This document shows positions 23,540-35,039 of a DNA stretch of 64,000 nt, piece by piece. The translations under genes and the position numbers were made by a program. Origin of the DNA: Hemileia vastatrix (Eukaryota > Basidiomycota > Pucciniomycetes > Pucciniales > Zaghouaniaceae); contig JASXTE010000001.1 of assembly GCA_030280995.1 (NCBI GenBank), positions 29,358,606-29,422,605 on the forward strand, given 5' to 3'. The notes beneath the pieces are model-generated. The model made no database searches and was not told the DNA's origin. It worked only from the letters and a program-made list of their open reading frames with translations. Numbering within the stretch: position 1 is the stretch's first letter; every line of letters starts with the position of its first letter.

Positions 23540-26158
23540 TCCTCATCAAATATTGTGTGGACTGGTTAACAAGATACTTTATTAATTCTTTAATTCTAGA
23601 ATATTGGCTTCCAGGAAGTACTTGACTGATGGTCAGACACACGTTTGTGCAAGTGGGTGACATAAAGAATAAATAAGGCTGTAACAGGTCAAATTAATAC
23701 ATTAATAGGATTTCAAACCTTTGAAAAGCACGGTTATTAAATTTTTTTTCCCACCTATATTTGTTCTAAAGTATGTATTGATTTATAAATCAATCTGTTA
23801 CTTAGGAAAAATTATTTAAAATGCAAATGTGAAGAATGTTGAAGCATTATTATTTTACAACTCCTATGATTTTACTAAATCAGTTTATTAAATAGTCTAA
23901 GTGAAGAGAATTCAGATATCACAGTTTCCATTTATGTATAGGATATTATTTATCTTCTCATAATAAGATTAAAATGAACTTTTCCTTACCAGTTAATTAT
24001 CTATGATTGGGGTATTGTTGAATCTCGTTTTCCAAATGCAAGCGGAAGAATGCTATACTTTGATCATAATAATAAAAGGATATTTGGCAGTTAGATATAT
24101 TTTTTATATGTTAAGAAAATATTATTTTTTGCTTTTCAAAAATTCAATGGATTAATGCTATGTTTTTAATAATAACTGTGTGTTGAAATATGCTTTCCAT
24201 TATATTAATACTTTTGAGGTAGTTTTATTTTGTGTTCCAAAGAAATTGGTCAGAATTTTTGTACCTTGAATAATGACAATTTAATGAAATAAACTTTTTA
24301 AATATAGGATTGATATCTTAAATACAATTATAAAAACAGTGGTATCTAGCTTTAAATGGCACCAAGTGTCCTTCTGAGTATTGAAAGATGCTGAAAAAGA
24401 TATTTTTATAAAGCATAACAGTAAGGGTATAAGTCTGTGAAAGTTGGGTAGTTGTAATTATCAAATTGCCCTTCTCAGAAATGGACCATTACTCAGGTGG
24501 ACACTATAGGTTCTGTGCAATAGGATGGCAAGGGTTTTACAAATTTCCATAGTATCTGGTTGTTGCCTAACCATAAAATTGAAGGTGTTACAGACTTGGT
24601 CTAAGTTTTCCTTTTGAAGGACAGTCCAACACTCAGAAGGACACTTTTATAATGCATATCATCTAGGTATTATACGTATACAACTATATCTTTAATGCAT
24701 TATAAAAGTGTCTTTCTGAGTGTCAGACCTTTGTTCAGAAGGACACTTTTGACCAAGTCTGTAACACTGTTATTTTAATGTTTAACCAATGTTCCAGTAC
24801 CAAGACATTTAAAAGATCTCATGCCATTTACAGTACTTAAAGTGTTCACATAAACAATGGTTCATCACAGAGAAAGACATTTTTGTAAACTTTAAAGATT
24901 AAATTGTTATATATAATACCTATATGATATGCATTTTAAAAGTGTCCTTCTGAGCGCCAGACGTTCATTCAGAAGGACACTTTTGACCAAGTTTGTAACA
25001 CCTTCATATTAATGGTTAGCCAACAATCAAATACCATGGATACATGAAAAACCCTTGCCTTCAAATTACACATCACTTAAAGTGTCCTCATGAACAATGG
25101 TCCATAGGTGAGAAGGAAACTTTTAAATTACAGATCATCTAGGTATTACATATATACCAGTGTATCTCATATGCATTATAAAAATTTATTGTGGACAAAA
25201 TTAAATATTGTGTGGACTAGTTATAAAGACACTTTTTTAAACATTAAATTCTTGATTTTTAGCTTCCAGAAAGTACTTGACTGATGGTCAGAAACATGTT
25301 TGTGCCAGTGGGTGACATTAAGCATTAATCAGGCTGTAGCAGGTTCAAATATTACATTAATAGATTTTAAACCTTTTGAAAAGCAAGGGTATTAATTTTT
25401 TTGTCCCACCTATATTTGTACTAGAGTAGTTTTTGAGTAATTAATCAATCTGTTACTTAAAATAATTATTCAAAATACAAATTTGAAGAATTTTGAAGCA
25501 TTATTGTTTTACAAATCTAAAGATTTTCCTAAATTTTATATATGTTAATGGCCTTAGTACAGAAAATTCAGATATCACAGTTTTCACATATGTATAGGAA
25601 AATATTTTATTTTTCATAATAATAATAAATAGTACTTGCCCTTACGATTTTGATATCTATTTTTAGGGTATTGTTGTATCTTGTGCTCCAAATGCATCTG
25701 GAATAATGGTATACTTTGATCATAATAATAAACAAATATTTGACAGTTCAATATTTTATTGATGTTGAGAAAAAATTATTCTTTAATTTTCATATATTCA
25801 ATAACTTAATGCTATTTTTTTAATAATAGTTATGTGTTGCAATATACTTTCCATTATATTATTATTTTTTGATGTAGTATTATTTTGTGTCCTAAAGGAA
25901 ATGGACTGCTTTTTTTACCATGAATAATAATAATTAAATAAAATGCATTTTTCAAATCTGAGATTAATTTTTTAAATAAAATGAAAAATAAGTGGTATCT
26001 GGCTTTACGTGGCACCAAGTGTCCTTCTGAGCATTGGCTGATGCTGAGGAAGACTTTTTTAAAAAGAATATGGATGAGCTTACAAGTCTGTAGAACATGA
26101 GTAGCTCAAATTATCAAAGTGTCCTTCTCAGAGATGGACCATTACTCAGGTGAACATT
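23540..26158. repeat. Satellite array (monomer about 1.65 kb), segment 1
   Basis: Starts inside a monomer near AATATTGTGTGGACTGG. The monomer landmark GTGGTATCT..CTTTA..TGGC occurs at about 24339 and 25991 (spacing about 1650). It is full of AAGTGTCCTTCTGA / TCAGAAGGACACTT inverted pairs. No coding frame. Interrupted at 26158 by chromovirus A2. Confidence 0.85.
24938..24984. repeat. Example of the satellite's inverted-repeat module
   Basis: AAAAGTGTCCTTCTGA at 24938-24953 and TCAGAAGGACACTTTT at 24969-24984: perfect 16-bp arms with a 15-bp loop. Less perfect versions of this module recur several times in each monomer, for example near 24690-24755 and 35240-35290. Confidence 0.85.
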
Positions 26159-26967
26159 TAGCACGTGCCATTTGACACTCGAGGCAAAATAAGCTCATTA
26201 AATTAATAATACAGAAGTCTAAATCCATACTAAAAGCGCAGAAAACAATTCTACATAGCTACTGCCACTTTCCTTTGTGTACTCACTTATCAACCATGCT
26301 AATCTAAACTTTAAATCTAAATTAGTCAATCTCTCAATAGTGTGTTTAGTATTTTCTTTGATAGGCAACTAACAGCGCAATATTTAATGCAATATTCCGC
26401 TAAAAGGTTTATTAAGTATCTGTGGGTTATTAACAGGGGTAGTGAGTCTGGACGGGATGGTTAGTGGAGGATTAAAGGGTTAAAGGATGTTAGTTAGGAG
26501 TGTCCAGGTGTAACAGGTGTATTTTCGGAGGTCTGTGGTGTGCAGAATGATGGATGGGGATGAGGTCAATGCGAGGAGGGTAATGGATATAAAATGGGTT
26601 GGATTTTGGCTTGATATTTCTTTAGAATTAAATTATAAAACGTATATTTAGTTAGTAGTGGTAAAGCTTCAGGTTAAATCATTATTATTGTACGTTTCCT
26701 TATTTTTCTCAGTAATCATTTCTAAAAACTTAAATCTTTGATTATTAAGTTTCTAACCCTGTGTGAGGTCTTAAGAATAGTAATATTACCTTTAAATTAT
26801 ATTAGAATTCTTATCAAACATATCTCAAAGCAGTAGCTCTTCCTTCAAGTCATCTTTGAATCACTTCCTTAGACATTTACTCCGTGCTTCAAAGAAGTTT
26901 CTATACTCCTCCCTCCATCTCACTTCCAGGAACACCCTCGGCCTTGTGCACTGGTCGTCCGGTGACA
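26159..26967 (+). repeat. 5' LTR of A2
   Basis: 809 bp. It aligns with 34230-35039 from TTGACACTCGAGGCAAAA to GGTCGTCCGGTGACA. The first bases (TAGCAC) are mutated from the TGTCAC seen in the 3' LTR. Confidence 0.9.
26588..26594 (+). promoter_or_regulatory. TATA box of the A2 5' LTR
   Basis: TATAAAA within GGATATAAAATGGG. The same element is present in the A1 LTR and the A2 3' LTR (ATATAAAAGGG). Transcription of gag-pol would start a little downstream. Confidence 0.55.
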
Positions 26968-27042
26968 GTATAATTTCATTCTCCATAGTTCTCATTCTTT
27001 GGCACTACTACGTCCTTTTTTCAGGTGTTTTAAATTCTTTAA

Positions 27043-28215
27043 ATGGCACCTGTTCAACACACTCCTCCTACGGGCGCTACTACTAGGGCATGCTCCAGAG
27101 GCAGGCCAACAGCCACACGGCCTGTTTCTTGCACTCACTCCCTGGAACCTCTCGACCTTATGGAATGGGAACACTCAGTCCAATCTGTAGAAGAAATCCC
27201 CCAGGATTTTGATGATTCTAGCAAGGAAGAAGAAGGAGAGGATATGATGCATGAGGCACCATTGTCCCCTGCTACTCACCCTTCTGGTCAACCTTTGGAG
27301 CCTGGACCATCTAATTCTCTGGAAGACTTCATGAGACTTTTCATGAAAATTCTTTCAAATCCAACATCTTTGGAGGGATCAAAATTCAAAACTCCTTCCA
27401 TAAAATCTCCTGATAAATTTGATGGAGAACATCCAGAAATATCGGGCCCCTTCTTGCAAACCTGCAAGCTCCTGTTCCATAACGACCCCCAAACCTTCAA
27501 TAATGACTGATAGAAGGTTGTTTACTTTTCTTCATTCCTAGCCGGAAAAGCAGCAAGGTGGTTTGAACCTTACCTTCTCATTCTCTCTTCAACAGAAACC
27601 AACTTACTCATTAATATCTGGGAAAAGTTTGAAGACCAACTCTTTACGATGTTTGGTGATCCTAATGAAACTGACAACTCAGAAATTGAACTTGATTTCC
27701 TCCACATGAGTGATAATGGTAAATCCTCCAAATATATCTCAAACTTCAGAGCATTTCAAGCTTGAGTAGGTTGGAATGATGCTGCCCTCAAGTATTATTT
27801 CAAAAAGGGACTTCCTTCGAGGATTCTGGCTCAATTAAATCTTCATGGTCAGAAGATGACTTCTTTAACGGATTTAATGGATCAAACCCTTGAACTCAAC
27901 GGCATTTACCAAGGACAACTACAACATTGTCAATACGCCAAAAAATCTCAAGGCCTAAATTTAATATCAGGACCTTCTTCACACCCACGGACAACTCAAT
28001 CCAAACCCAATAAGGGAAAGGAAAAATCTAGACTGAAAAGCTCGACCCCAGGCAATATCAGTAAGGTTCTGGATCCAAAAGGGGAACTTAAAGAAGCTGA
28101 GAGGAAGAGACAAGCAGATAATGGGTTATGTATGTATTGTGGGGGTAAGCACAAGTTAGAAGATTGTGTAAAGTTGAAGGAAAGAGAAGGTACTAGTTCA
28201 AGGTCAAAAAACTAG
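27043..28215 (+). pseudogene. gag: gag of chromovirus A2 (internal stops)
   Basis: Gag polyprotein starting at ATG 27043 (MAPVQHTPP). An acidic Ser/Pro-rich N-terminus is followed by a capsid domain: FKTPSIKSPDKFDGEHP, LLFHNDPQTFN, FLAGKAARWFEPYL and LDFLHMSDNGKSS. The zinc knuckle CMYCGGKHKLEDC lies at about 28126-28164, and the frame ends with TAG at 28213-28215. A double stop TGA-TAG at 27508-27513 and a TGA near 27763 interrupt it. A1 has CGA at the first and last of these sites. Its neighbour pol follows within about 30 bp in another frame, as in A1. The capsid would form virus-like particles in an active copy; this one cannot. Confidence 0.88.
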
Positions 28216-28239
28216 TTGATATTTTACTTGTGTGCAAAT

Positions 28240-28999
28240 AAAACTATTTTATCTCTCCCAGTGCACAGTACCTCCATGTCTTAAGGAATGCAGTTGCCTT
28301 AAACCACTTAATATTCATTCTTTTTAAGGAGGATAAACCCTTCAGTAGTCTTATAGACTCTGGAGCTTTGATTTATTTTGTCAGTTTATCTTTTTCCGAG
28401 AATTTAAAGCTGACATTCACAGATTTCTATTGAACTTCAATTTATTTGGTCAAATCAGAGGAACCCAAATATTAGGTAAGTAAGAAAGTTTTATGGGTTT
28501 TCAACTTTCAGAATTTCCCCCCCTTCAAGTGGAAATTATCAGTATTGGATGCCCCAAGAATGGATGATACCATCCTTGGCCATGACTTTTTAATGCATTA
28601 GAATTCTGAAATTGATTGGTCATGGGGATTGATCACCCCACGCGCTAAGTATATTTCTGATTCTTCAATGCAGGTCAATAGGGAGTTAAACAACCTGCCT
28701 GAAAATGTCCTTCTAGAGGACAAATCTATGCTGGATGACTTGCAAGCATCTGATCTTTCTCTAAATGAGCAATTGGCTAACCCTTCTAGCTCTATCACTT
28801 CACTCAAAGAGGATTTAAAATGCCTCAAAGTAGTCGAATTATGCTCTCTCAATTCTGGTTTTCCCTTGACACATTCTCTTGAAGATGATGAGGAAAACCA
28901 AATCAACGTTGAAGCTATCAAATCAACTCTACCAGAAATCTATCACAATTTCCTCGATGTTTTCTCAATCCAAAAGGCTGATAAGTTACCACCTCATTG
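28240..28999 (+). pseudogene. pol: pol of A2: protease and linker
   Basis: Retroviral-type aspartic protease region with SLIDSGALIYFVS near 28345-28385, then a linker that parallels A1 (LSVLDAPRMDDTI, ISDSSMQVNRELNN, QINVEAIKSTLPEIYHNF). Stops occur at several points. The open part 28629-29000 ends with TGA after KLPPH, as in A1. The protease would cut the Gag-Pol precursor in an active copy. Confidence 0.82.
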
Positions 29000-30340
29000 A
29001 CCCTATGACCATCAAATAGAGTTAATAGGTCCTGTCTATTCTTTGTAAAAGGACGAATCCCAAGTTCTTCAAGACTAAATTTCAGAGAATGTAGCCAAAG
29101 GTTTAATAAGAGCCAGAAAATCTCCGACTGTCTCCCCTGTTCTTTTTGTAAAGAAAAAAGACGGTAGCCTTAGTTTGTGTGTTGACTATAGAAAGCTCAA
29201 CACAGTCACTAAGAAGAATGCATATCCCGTTCCTCCTATGTCATTTCTTCTTACCATTTTTAATGGTGCTAATTTCTTTTCTAAAATTGATCTTATAGGC
29301 ACTTATAATCTTATTTGCATTGCAGAAGGTCATGATCCACTGACTGCAATGTGCACTAGAATTGGTAGTTTTGAATATTGAGTCATGCCTTTTGGATTAT
29401 GTAACACACCATCTACTTTTCAAACTTTTGTTAATGACATCTTTCAAGATTTTGTCAAACAATTTGATGTTGTCTACTTAGACAATGTTTTAATTTTCTC
29501 GAAGAAACTAGATGAACATATTCATCATTTTTGACAGGTTCTAAATCGCATTTGAGATAACAATCTCTACGCCAAGTACAATAAATGCAAACTCCATCTC
29601 AAATCTATTGATTTTTTTCGGTTTTACGTTTTTCACTGATGGTTTAGTCATGGATGATAATAAGGCCCAAAAAGTCCTGAAATGGCCTGAGCCCAAAACC
29701 ATTAAATCCCTCCAAGGATTTTTGGGTTTTGCCAATTTCTATAGAATATTTATTAAAGATTACTCTGACACTATATCCTATCTTACTTCTCTTATTAGAA
29801 AAGATATTCCTTTTGTTTTTACTTCTACAGCACAAAAGGAATTCAAAGCATTGAAGACTGCGTTCACCACAGCTCCGATCCTTTGACATATTGATTGTTC
29901 TGCTTTGACAATATTTGAGACAGACGCTAGCAATTATGCTATTGCAGGGGTCATTTCTCAGTTCAATCCTGAAACAAAATTGTTTCATCCTGTTGCTTTT
30001 GAGTCACAAATACTCATTGCGGCAGAATTAAATTATGAAATTCATGACAAAGAGCTTTTAGCTATTATTCATTGTCTTAAAAAAAGGTGCTCTTCTTCTC
30101 AGCCTAGATAGTCCTTTTCAAATCCTCACTGAACATAATGCTTTGAAATACTTTTTGTCTTCCAAAGTTTTAAGTAGGCGTCAATCCAGGTGGGCTGAAT
30201 TTCTGTCTGAATTTCCTTTTTCTATTTCCTATCGCCCAGGTAAGAGCTGTATTGTCCCAGAAATGATGTCACGTCGGGACGACGTTAACCCACAGCTGGG
30301 GGATGCTTTTTCTGACAAGAACCCAGCAAATGTGAAATAA
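29000..30340 (+). pseudogene. pol: pol of A2: reverse transcriptase and RNase H
   Basis: RT motifs in order: [49 protein letters not shown] and YLDNVLIFSKK. The catalytic YxDD box reads YLDN, so one catalytic aspartate is gone. The palm and thumb follow with LQGFLGFANFYR. RNase H has ETDASNYAIAGV, LNYEIHDKELLAII and EHNALKYF. Stops include TGA after FEY (Arg expected before VMPFG), in HHF-stop-QVLN and in NRI-stop-DNN. A frameshift lies near 30080, after HCLKK. Confidence 0.88.
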
Positions 30341-31843
30341 ATCTTCAACAAATCAATGTTAACAACTCAGCAACTTAATTCGACAACAATTCAATCTTTT
30401 CAAAATTCACTATCCAACATCCTTAAAGCTCAGTGGAAGGACAATTTTTTTTAGGGTTAAAAGACAAATTACTCTAAAAGCAAGGGGCCAAGAGATTTAG
30501 TAATGAATCAGGTCTATTAGTTTTCGAAGGTAGAGTAGTCATACCCAACAACAATGAAATAAAATTATGGATTTTCACACAGTCGACATGATTCTCCTTT
30601 AGCTTGTCATTTTGGGGATGATAAAACCTACCAGTTAATAGTGAGAGATTTCATCTGGCCAGGAATGACCAGAGAAATCAAGGCCTATATAAGATCTTGT
30701 TACAAATGTAATAGGAATAAGACTCCCCCTTACCGGAAGCATGGGTTGCTTCAACCACTTCCTATTCCCTCTAAACCTTAGGAAATTTTATCAATGGATT
30801 TTCTTCCTCAACTTCCTCTTTCTAATAATTTTGATGCTATATTAGTAATAGTAGATAGATTTTGAAAGATATCTATTTTCATTAAAACCACTACTACTGC
30901 TACAGAAGAATATTTGTCAAAATTGTTTCTAGAATATGTATTTTCCAAACATGACTTACCTAATGATATTATTTCAGATAGAGGCTCATTGTTTGTATCC
31001 ACATTCTGGACTCAATTGTGTCGACAACTCAATATCAAGAAGAATCTCTCCACGGCCTATCATCCTGAAACCTATGGGCAAACAGAAAGGGTCAACCAAA
31101 TCCTTGAACAATAACTATAAATGTATGTCAGTTATCAACAAGAAAATTTGACCACATGGTTACCATTGGCCGAATTTTCTTATAATAACTCAACTCATTC
31201 TTTGACATGAAAATCTCCTTTCGAAAATTTTTATGGAAGACAACCTTGATTCAACTCAATCCATGTAGGAACTAGTCATCTTGCGGAACATTATCTTTGA
31301 ACCATATCACGACTCCAAGAAGAACTTAAAACAAACTTGGAATTGGTGATTCAAAGGGACAATGAACAGGCCGACAAACATCAACAATCTGCCCCTTCCT
31401 TTAAACCAGGCGACAAAGTATGGCTCTACGCACAAAACATTTGAACAACTCAACCATCAAAGAAACTGGCCGAAAAGCACTTGGGACTATTCAAAATCAA
31501 CTCCGAAGTCTCTAAAACTGCATTTTGACTCAAGATACCTCCTAAATGGCGGGCTATTCACCCTGTTTTTCATGTATCTCTCCTGGAACTGACTCAAGAA
31601 ACATACCCAGGAAGGAACCAACCTCCTCCCAAACTGGTCAAAGTAGAAGACCATCTAGAGTGGGAAGTAAGCCATATCCTTGATTCAACAATGCGCAAGG
31701 GGAAAATTCAATACCTTGTGGAATGGGAAGGCTTCCTCGATGACTCAGGCAAAACATCCTGGAAACCAGCCATCAATGTTTCTAACGCCCCTGAACTCCT
31801 AAAATTTTTTCATTTTAAACATCCTTTAAAACCAAAACCTTAG
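30341..31843 (+). pseudogene. pol: pol of A2: integrase with C-terminal chromodomain
   Basis: The zinc-binding HHCC region (H...H...CYKCNRN) is near 30590-30720. The catalytic core has SMDFLPQLPLS, then IISDRGSLFVSTFW and the glutamate in TERVNQILEQ, giving the D,D(35)E set. After the GPY/F-like part (FKPGDKVWL, HPVFHVSLLE) comes a chromodomain at about 31655-31800: WEVSHILDSTMRKGKIQYLV, EWEGF, TSWKP. This places the element among chromoviruses, whose chromodomain is thought to steer insertion to marked heterochromatin. The copy sits in a satellite. Several stops, end at TAG 31841. Confidence 0.88.
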
Positions 31844-31849
31844 AACTAT

Positions 31850-33180
31850 CTTTTATTTTTCTTTTCTCTTATCTTTTTCTTATCTTTTTCTTTTCTTTCT
31901 TTTTTTTAAAATTCTAAAAACTTCTTTACTTCTAAAAAATCCTTACTCTGTTTTCTCTTTTCTTCTTTCTTCTTTTCAAAAGCTTTTTTCAACCTTCTTT
32001 AAAAATAAATAAATAAACTAAATAAATAAAATAAAATAAAATAAAATAAAATAAAATAAAATAAAATAAAATAAAATAAAATAAAATAAAATAAAATAAA
32101 ATAAAGTAAGATAAAATAAAATAAAATAAAATAAAATAAAATAAAATAAAATAAAATAAAATAAAATAAAATAAAATAAAATAAAATAAAATAAAATAAA
32201 ATAAAATAAAATGAAATAAAATAAAATAAAATAAAATAAAATAAAATAAAATAAAATAAAATAAAATAAAATAAAAACAATAAAATAAAATAAAATAAAA
32301 GAAAAGAAAAGAAAATAAAATAAAATAAAATAAAATAAAATAAAATAAAATAAAATAAAATAAAATAAAATAAAATAAAATAAAATAAAATAAAATAAAA
32401 TAAAATAAAATAAAATAAAATAAAATAAAATAAAATAAAATAAAATAAAATAAAATAAAATAAAATAAAATAAAATAAAATAAAATAAAATAAAATAAAA
32501 TAAAATAAACTAAAATTAAAGTAAATTAAAAAATAAAATAAAATAAAATAATAAAAAAACAAAGTCTTAAAAAATTCATTAAAATGAAATCTTAAAAATA
32601 AATAATTCCTTTAATTTTCTTTCTTTTCTCCTTTCAAACTTTTTTTCTTTTTCAAAATACAATTTTTATTCCCTTATTTCTTTTTCTTTGAACTATCAAA
32701 ATTTTTCACTAACTCAATATGACAATCTTTTTCAAACTTCACTTCAAACTTTAAATCTCTCTTTTGAAATTCTTTGAACAAATTTATTCTTTCTTTCAAA
32801 TTCTTTTTTCAAAACTATTTTTCTCTTTTTTCAAATAAGCAAAATTTCTCAAAAACTTCAATAAATAAGCTTTCAAAAATAACAGATTTTTCTCTCATCA
32901 AATTTTCATTTCAAACAAAATTGTTTCAGTCAACTATTTTTTTTTCTCTTTTTACTTAAAACTAAAATTTTCTCAGTTAAATATTTTTTCTTTTCTTCTT
33001 TCAAAATTTAAAACAAAATTTTATTCAAATTTTTTTTCTTTCTTTTTCTTTTTCTTTTTCAAAATCTTATAAAATATATATATTAAGATTTCAATTAAAA
33101 CAACAAAATAAAATAAATAAATAAATACACAAATTGCTATTACTTTTTTCATTCCCTCTTTCTTTCTTTTTTCTCTTTCC
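31850..33180. repeat. A2 spacer: pyrimidine/A+T low complexity with a (AAAAT)n array of about 550 bp
   Basis: 31850-32000 is T- and C-rich. About 32006-32560 is an almost perfect pentanucleotide TAAAA array with a few interruptions (AAGTAAG near 32105, GAAAAG near 32300). 32560-33180 is again T-rich. No gene; the long minus-strand frame of Phe-Ile-Leu-Tyr repeats is an artefact of the array. Confidence 0.9.
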
Positions 33181-33183
33181 ATT

Positions 33184-34123
33184 TCAAATTTTCTCCTGTA
33201 TTTTCTCCTGAACCAATTTCTTCATTTTTTCAAATACCACCGTTATTTCCTTCCTGCATTTTTCAAATACCTCCTTCTCTCCTACCGGTACCACTTCTCC
33301 AATATCCAGTAATTCTTCTGCCACATTGAAGGAGGAAGCATTGACAATGTTTTCAATCTCATCACTTAAATTTTCAATTAATTGAGCTCGTCGACCCTGC
33401 CAAGGTTTCTTTGACCATACCTGGTCAAGGGTTCCCTCGTTATCCTCCCTTGAATTAACCACCGGTTGACTTGCCTCAATTGGAAGCTATGGTTCAGCTT
33501 CCACAATTGGAGCTTCCATGATGACATCTGAATTCTAAAAACATTCAGTCATCAGTAAAAAAATTTGAAACAAGAAAAGGCAGACTTACTTCAAAAAACG
33601 GGTCAGGCTCTAAAAATAGCCTCAGGGTGACCTCTACTGTCACTTCCTTCTCCTCTTCATCACCTTTGATGATCATCTGCCGCTTCTTCGGAGTTCAGCT
33701 TGGGATGGGAACTTCATACTCATCTACCTCCTCTTCCAACCCTTGTTTTTTACCTGTGACCTGGGTTACCCAAGTCGCCACGGTATCCTCGACTTCTTCT
33801 TCAACTTTTTCTACTGAACAATTGTCCACTACCTACACATCCCAAATGTCTTCAATCACCTCTTTGGTCTTTGGGATTACCCAGTACTTAGTCTTGGTAA
33901 ATCTTTGCTTGATGTCATCATTTTTTGAGAGAGCATTACATGTCACCCGTCTCCAGAAGCAAAACTTGCATTTCTGGCAAAGACCTCTTGTGGCTTTGCT
34001 TTTGACGCAAAAATACTCCATTGATTTGCAGGCCAGGCATGCTTGGGAATATGGCCATGTAATGATTCCACCATCCGCTTTGGGGTGTGGAGGTGTGGGA
34101 GTTGGAGTAGTGCAGTTTGACAT
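33184..34123 (-). pseudogene. Antisense spliced gene in A2 with a Zn(II)2Cys6-like cluster
   Basis: Encoded opposite to gag-pol, between the chromodomain and the 3' LTR. Exon 1 runs from ATG 34123 to 33590, and the intron is 33535-33589 (GTAAGT...CTGAT...TTTTTAG, 55 bp). Exon 2 is 33534-33184, ending with TGA. The reading frame is continuous across the junction (phase 0), which supports the splice. Residues about 29-65 have the spacing C-x2-C-x6-C-x12-C-x2-C-x6-C, the pattern of fungal Gal4-type binuclear zinc clusters, with an extra Cys. An acidic, Glu/Val-rich middle and a charged, coiled-coil-like C-terminus follow. Three in-frame stops (TAG near 33833, TGA near 33700, TAG near 33490) break this copy. 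A DNA-binding regulator encoded by the element is my inference. Confidence 0.6.
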
Positions 34124-34229
34124 AATACAACAAAAAAAATAATTATTAATAATAGAAGGATTCAGAGAAAGCAGTGTGGGAAGAATGTGTCTCACACTCA
34201 ATGGAGCTTGTGTTTTTAACCCGGGCATC

Positions 34230-35039
34230 TGTCACGCGCCACGTGACACTTGAGGCAAAAGCAGCTCATTAAATCAATAATACAGAGGTCTAAATCCATA
34301 CTCAAAGTGCAGAAAACAATTCTACATAGAAACTGAAACTTTCCTTTGTGTACTCACTATTCAACCGCGCTAATAAAAACTTTAAATCTAAATTAGTCAA
34401 TCTCTCAATAGTGTGTTTAGTCTTTTCTTTGATATGTGACACACAGCGCAATAGTTAATGTAATACTCTGCTAAAAGGTTTATTAAGTAAGTGTGTGTTA
34501 TTAACAGGGGTAGTGAGCATGGATGGGATGGTTAGTGGAGTATTAAAGGGTTAACAGATGTTAGTGAGGAGGGTCCAGGTGTAACAGCTGTATTTTCCGA
34601 GGTCTGTGGTGTGCAGAATAATGGATGGGTGTGAGGTCAATGCAAGGAGGAGTAATGGATATAAAAGGGGTTGGATTTTGGTTTCATATTTCTTTAGAAT
34701 TAAATTATAAAATGTATATATAGTATATAGTGGTAAAGCTTCAGGTTAAATCATTATTATTGTATGTTTCCTTATTTTTCTGAGTAATCATTTCTAAAAA
34801 CTTAAATCTTTGATTATTGAGTTTCCAACCCTTTGTGAGATCTTAAGAATATTAATATTACCTTTAAATTATATTAGAATTTTTATCGAACATATCTCGA
34901 AGAAGTAGCTCTTCCTTTGAGTCATCTTCAAATCACTTCCTCAGACATTTCCTCCATGCTTCAAAGAAGTTTATAAACCCCTCCCTCCATCTCACTTCCA
35001 GGAACACCCTCGACCTTATGCGTTGGTCGTCCGGTGACA
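34230..35039 (+). repeat. 3' LTR of A2
   Basis: 810 bp, TGTCAC...GTGACA. It differs from the 5' LTR at scattered sites, so the insertion is not recent. Confidence 0.9.

Larger units (their letters stand above)
26159..35039 (+). mobile_element. Ty3/gypsy chromovirus A2, full length, degenerate
   Basis: 8.9 kb with LTRs at 26159-26967 and 34230-35039. Flanks ACATT (26154-26158) and ACACT (35040-35044) differ by one base; the uninterrupted satellite reads GGACACTATAGG at this spot, which fits a 5-bp duplication of ACACT. Order: LTR, gag, pol (protease, RT, RNase H, integrase, chromodomain), A+T-rich spacer with a long AAAAT array, antisense spliced gene, LTR. Confidence 0.92.

Noticed and set aside
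31999..32562. 187-codon minus-strand ORF of repeated Phe-Ile-Leu-Tyr
   Set aside because: It is the translation of the (AAAAT)n array: five-base units lack stops in this frame.
33627..34142. 171-codon plus-strand ORF
   Set aside because: Shadow of the antisense spliced gene, whose frame has the cysteine cluster and fits the intron.
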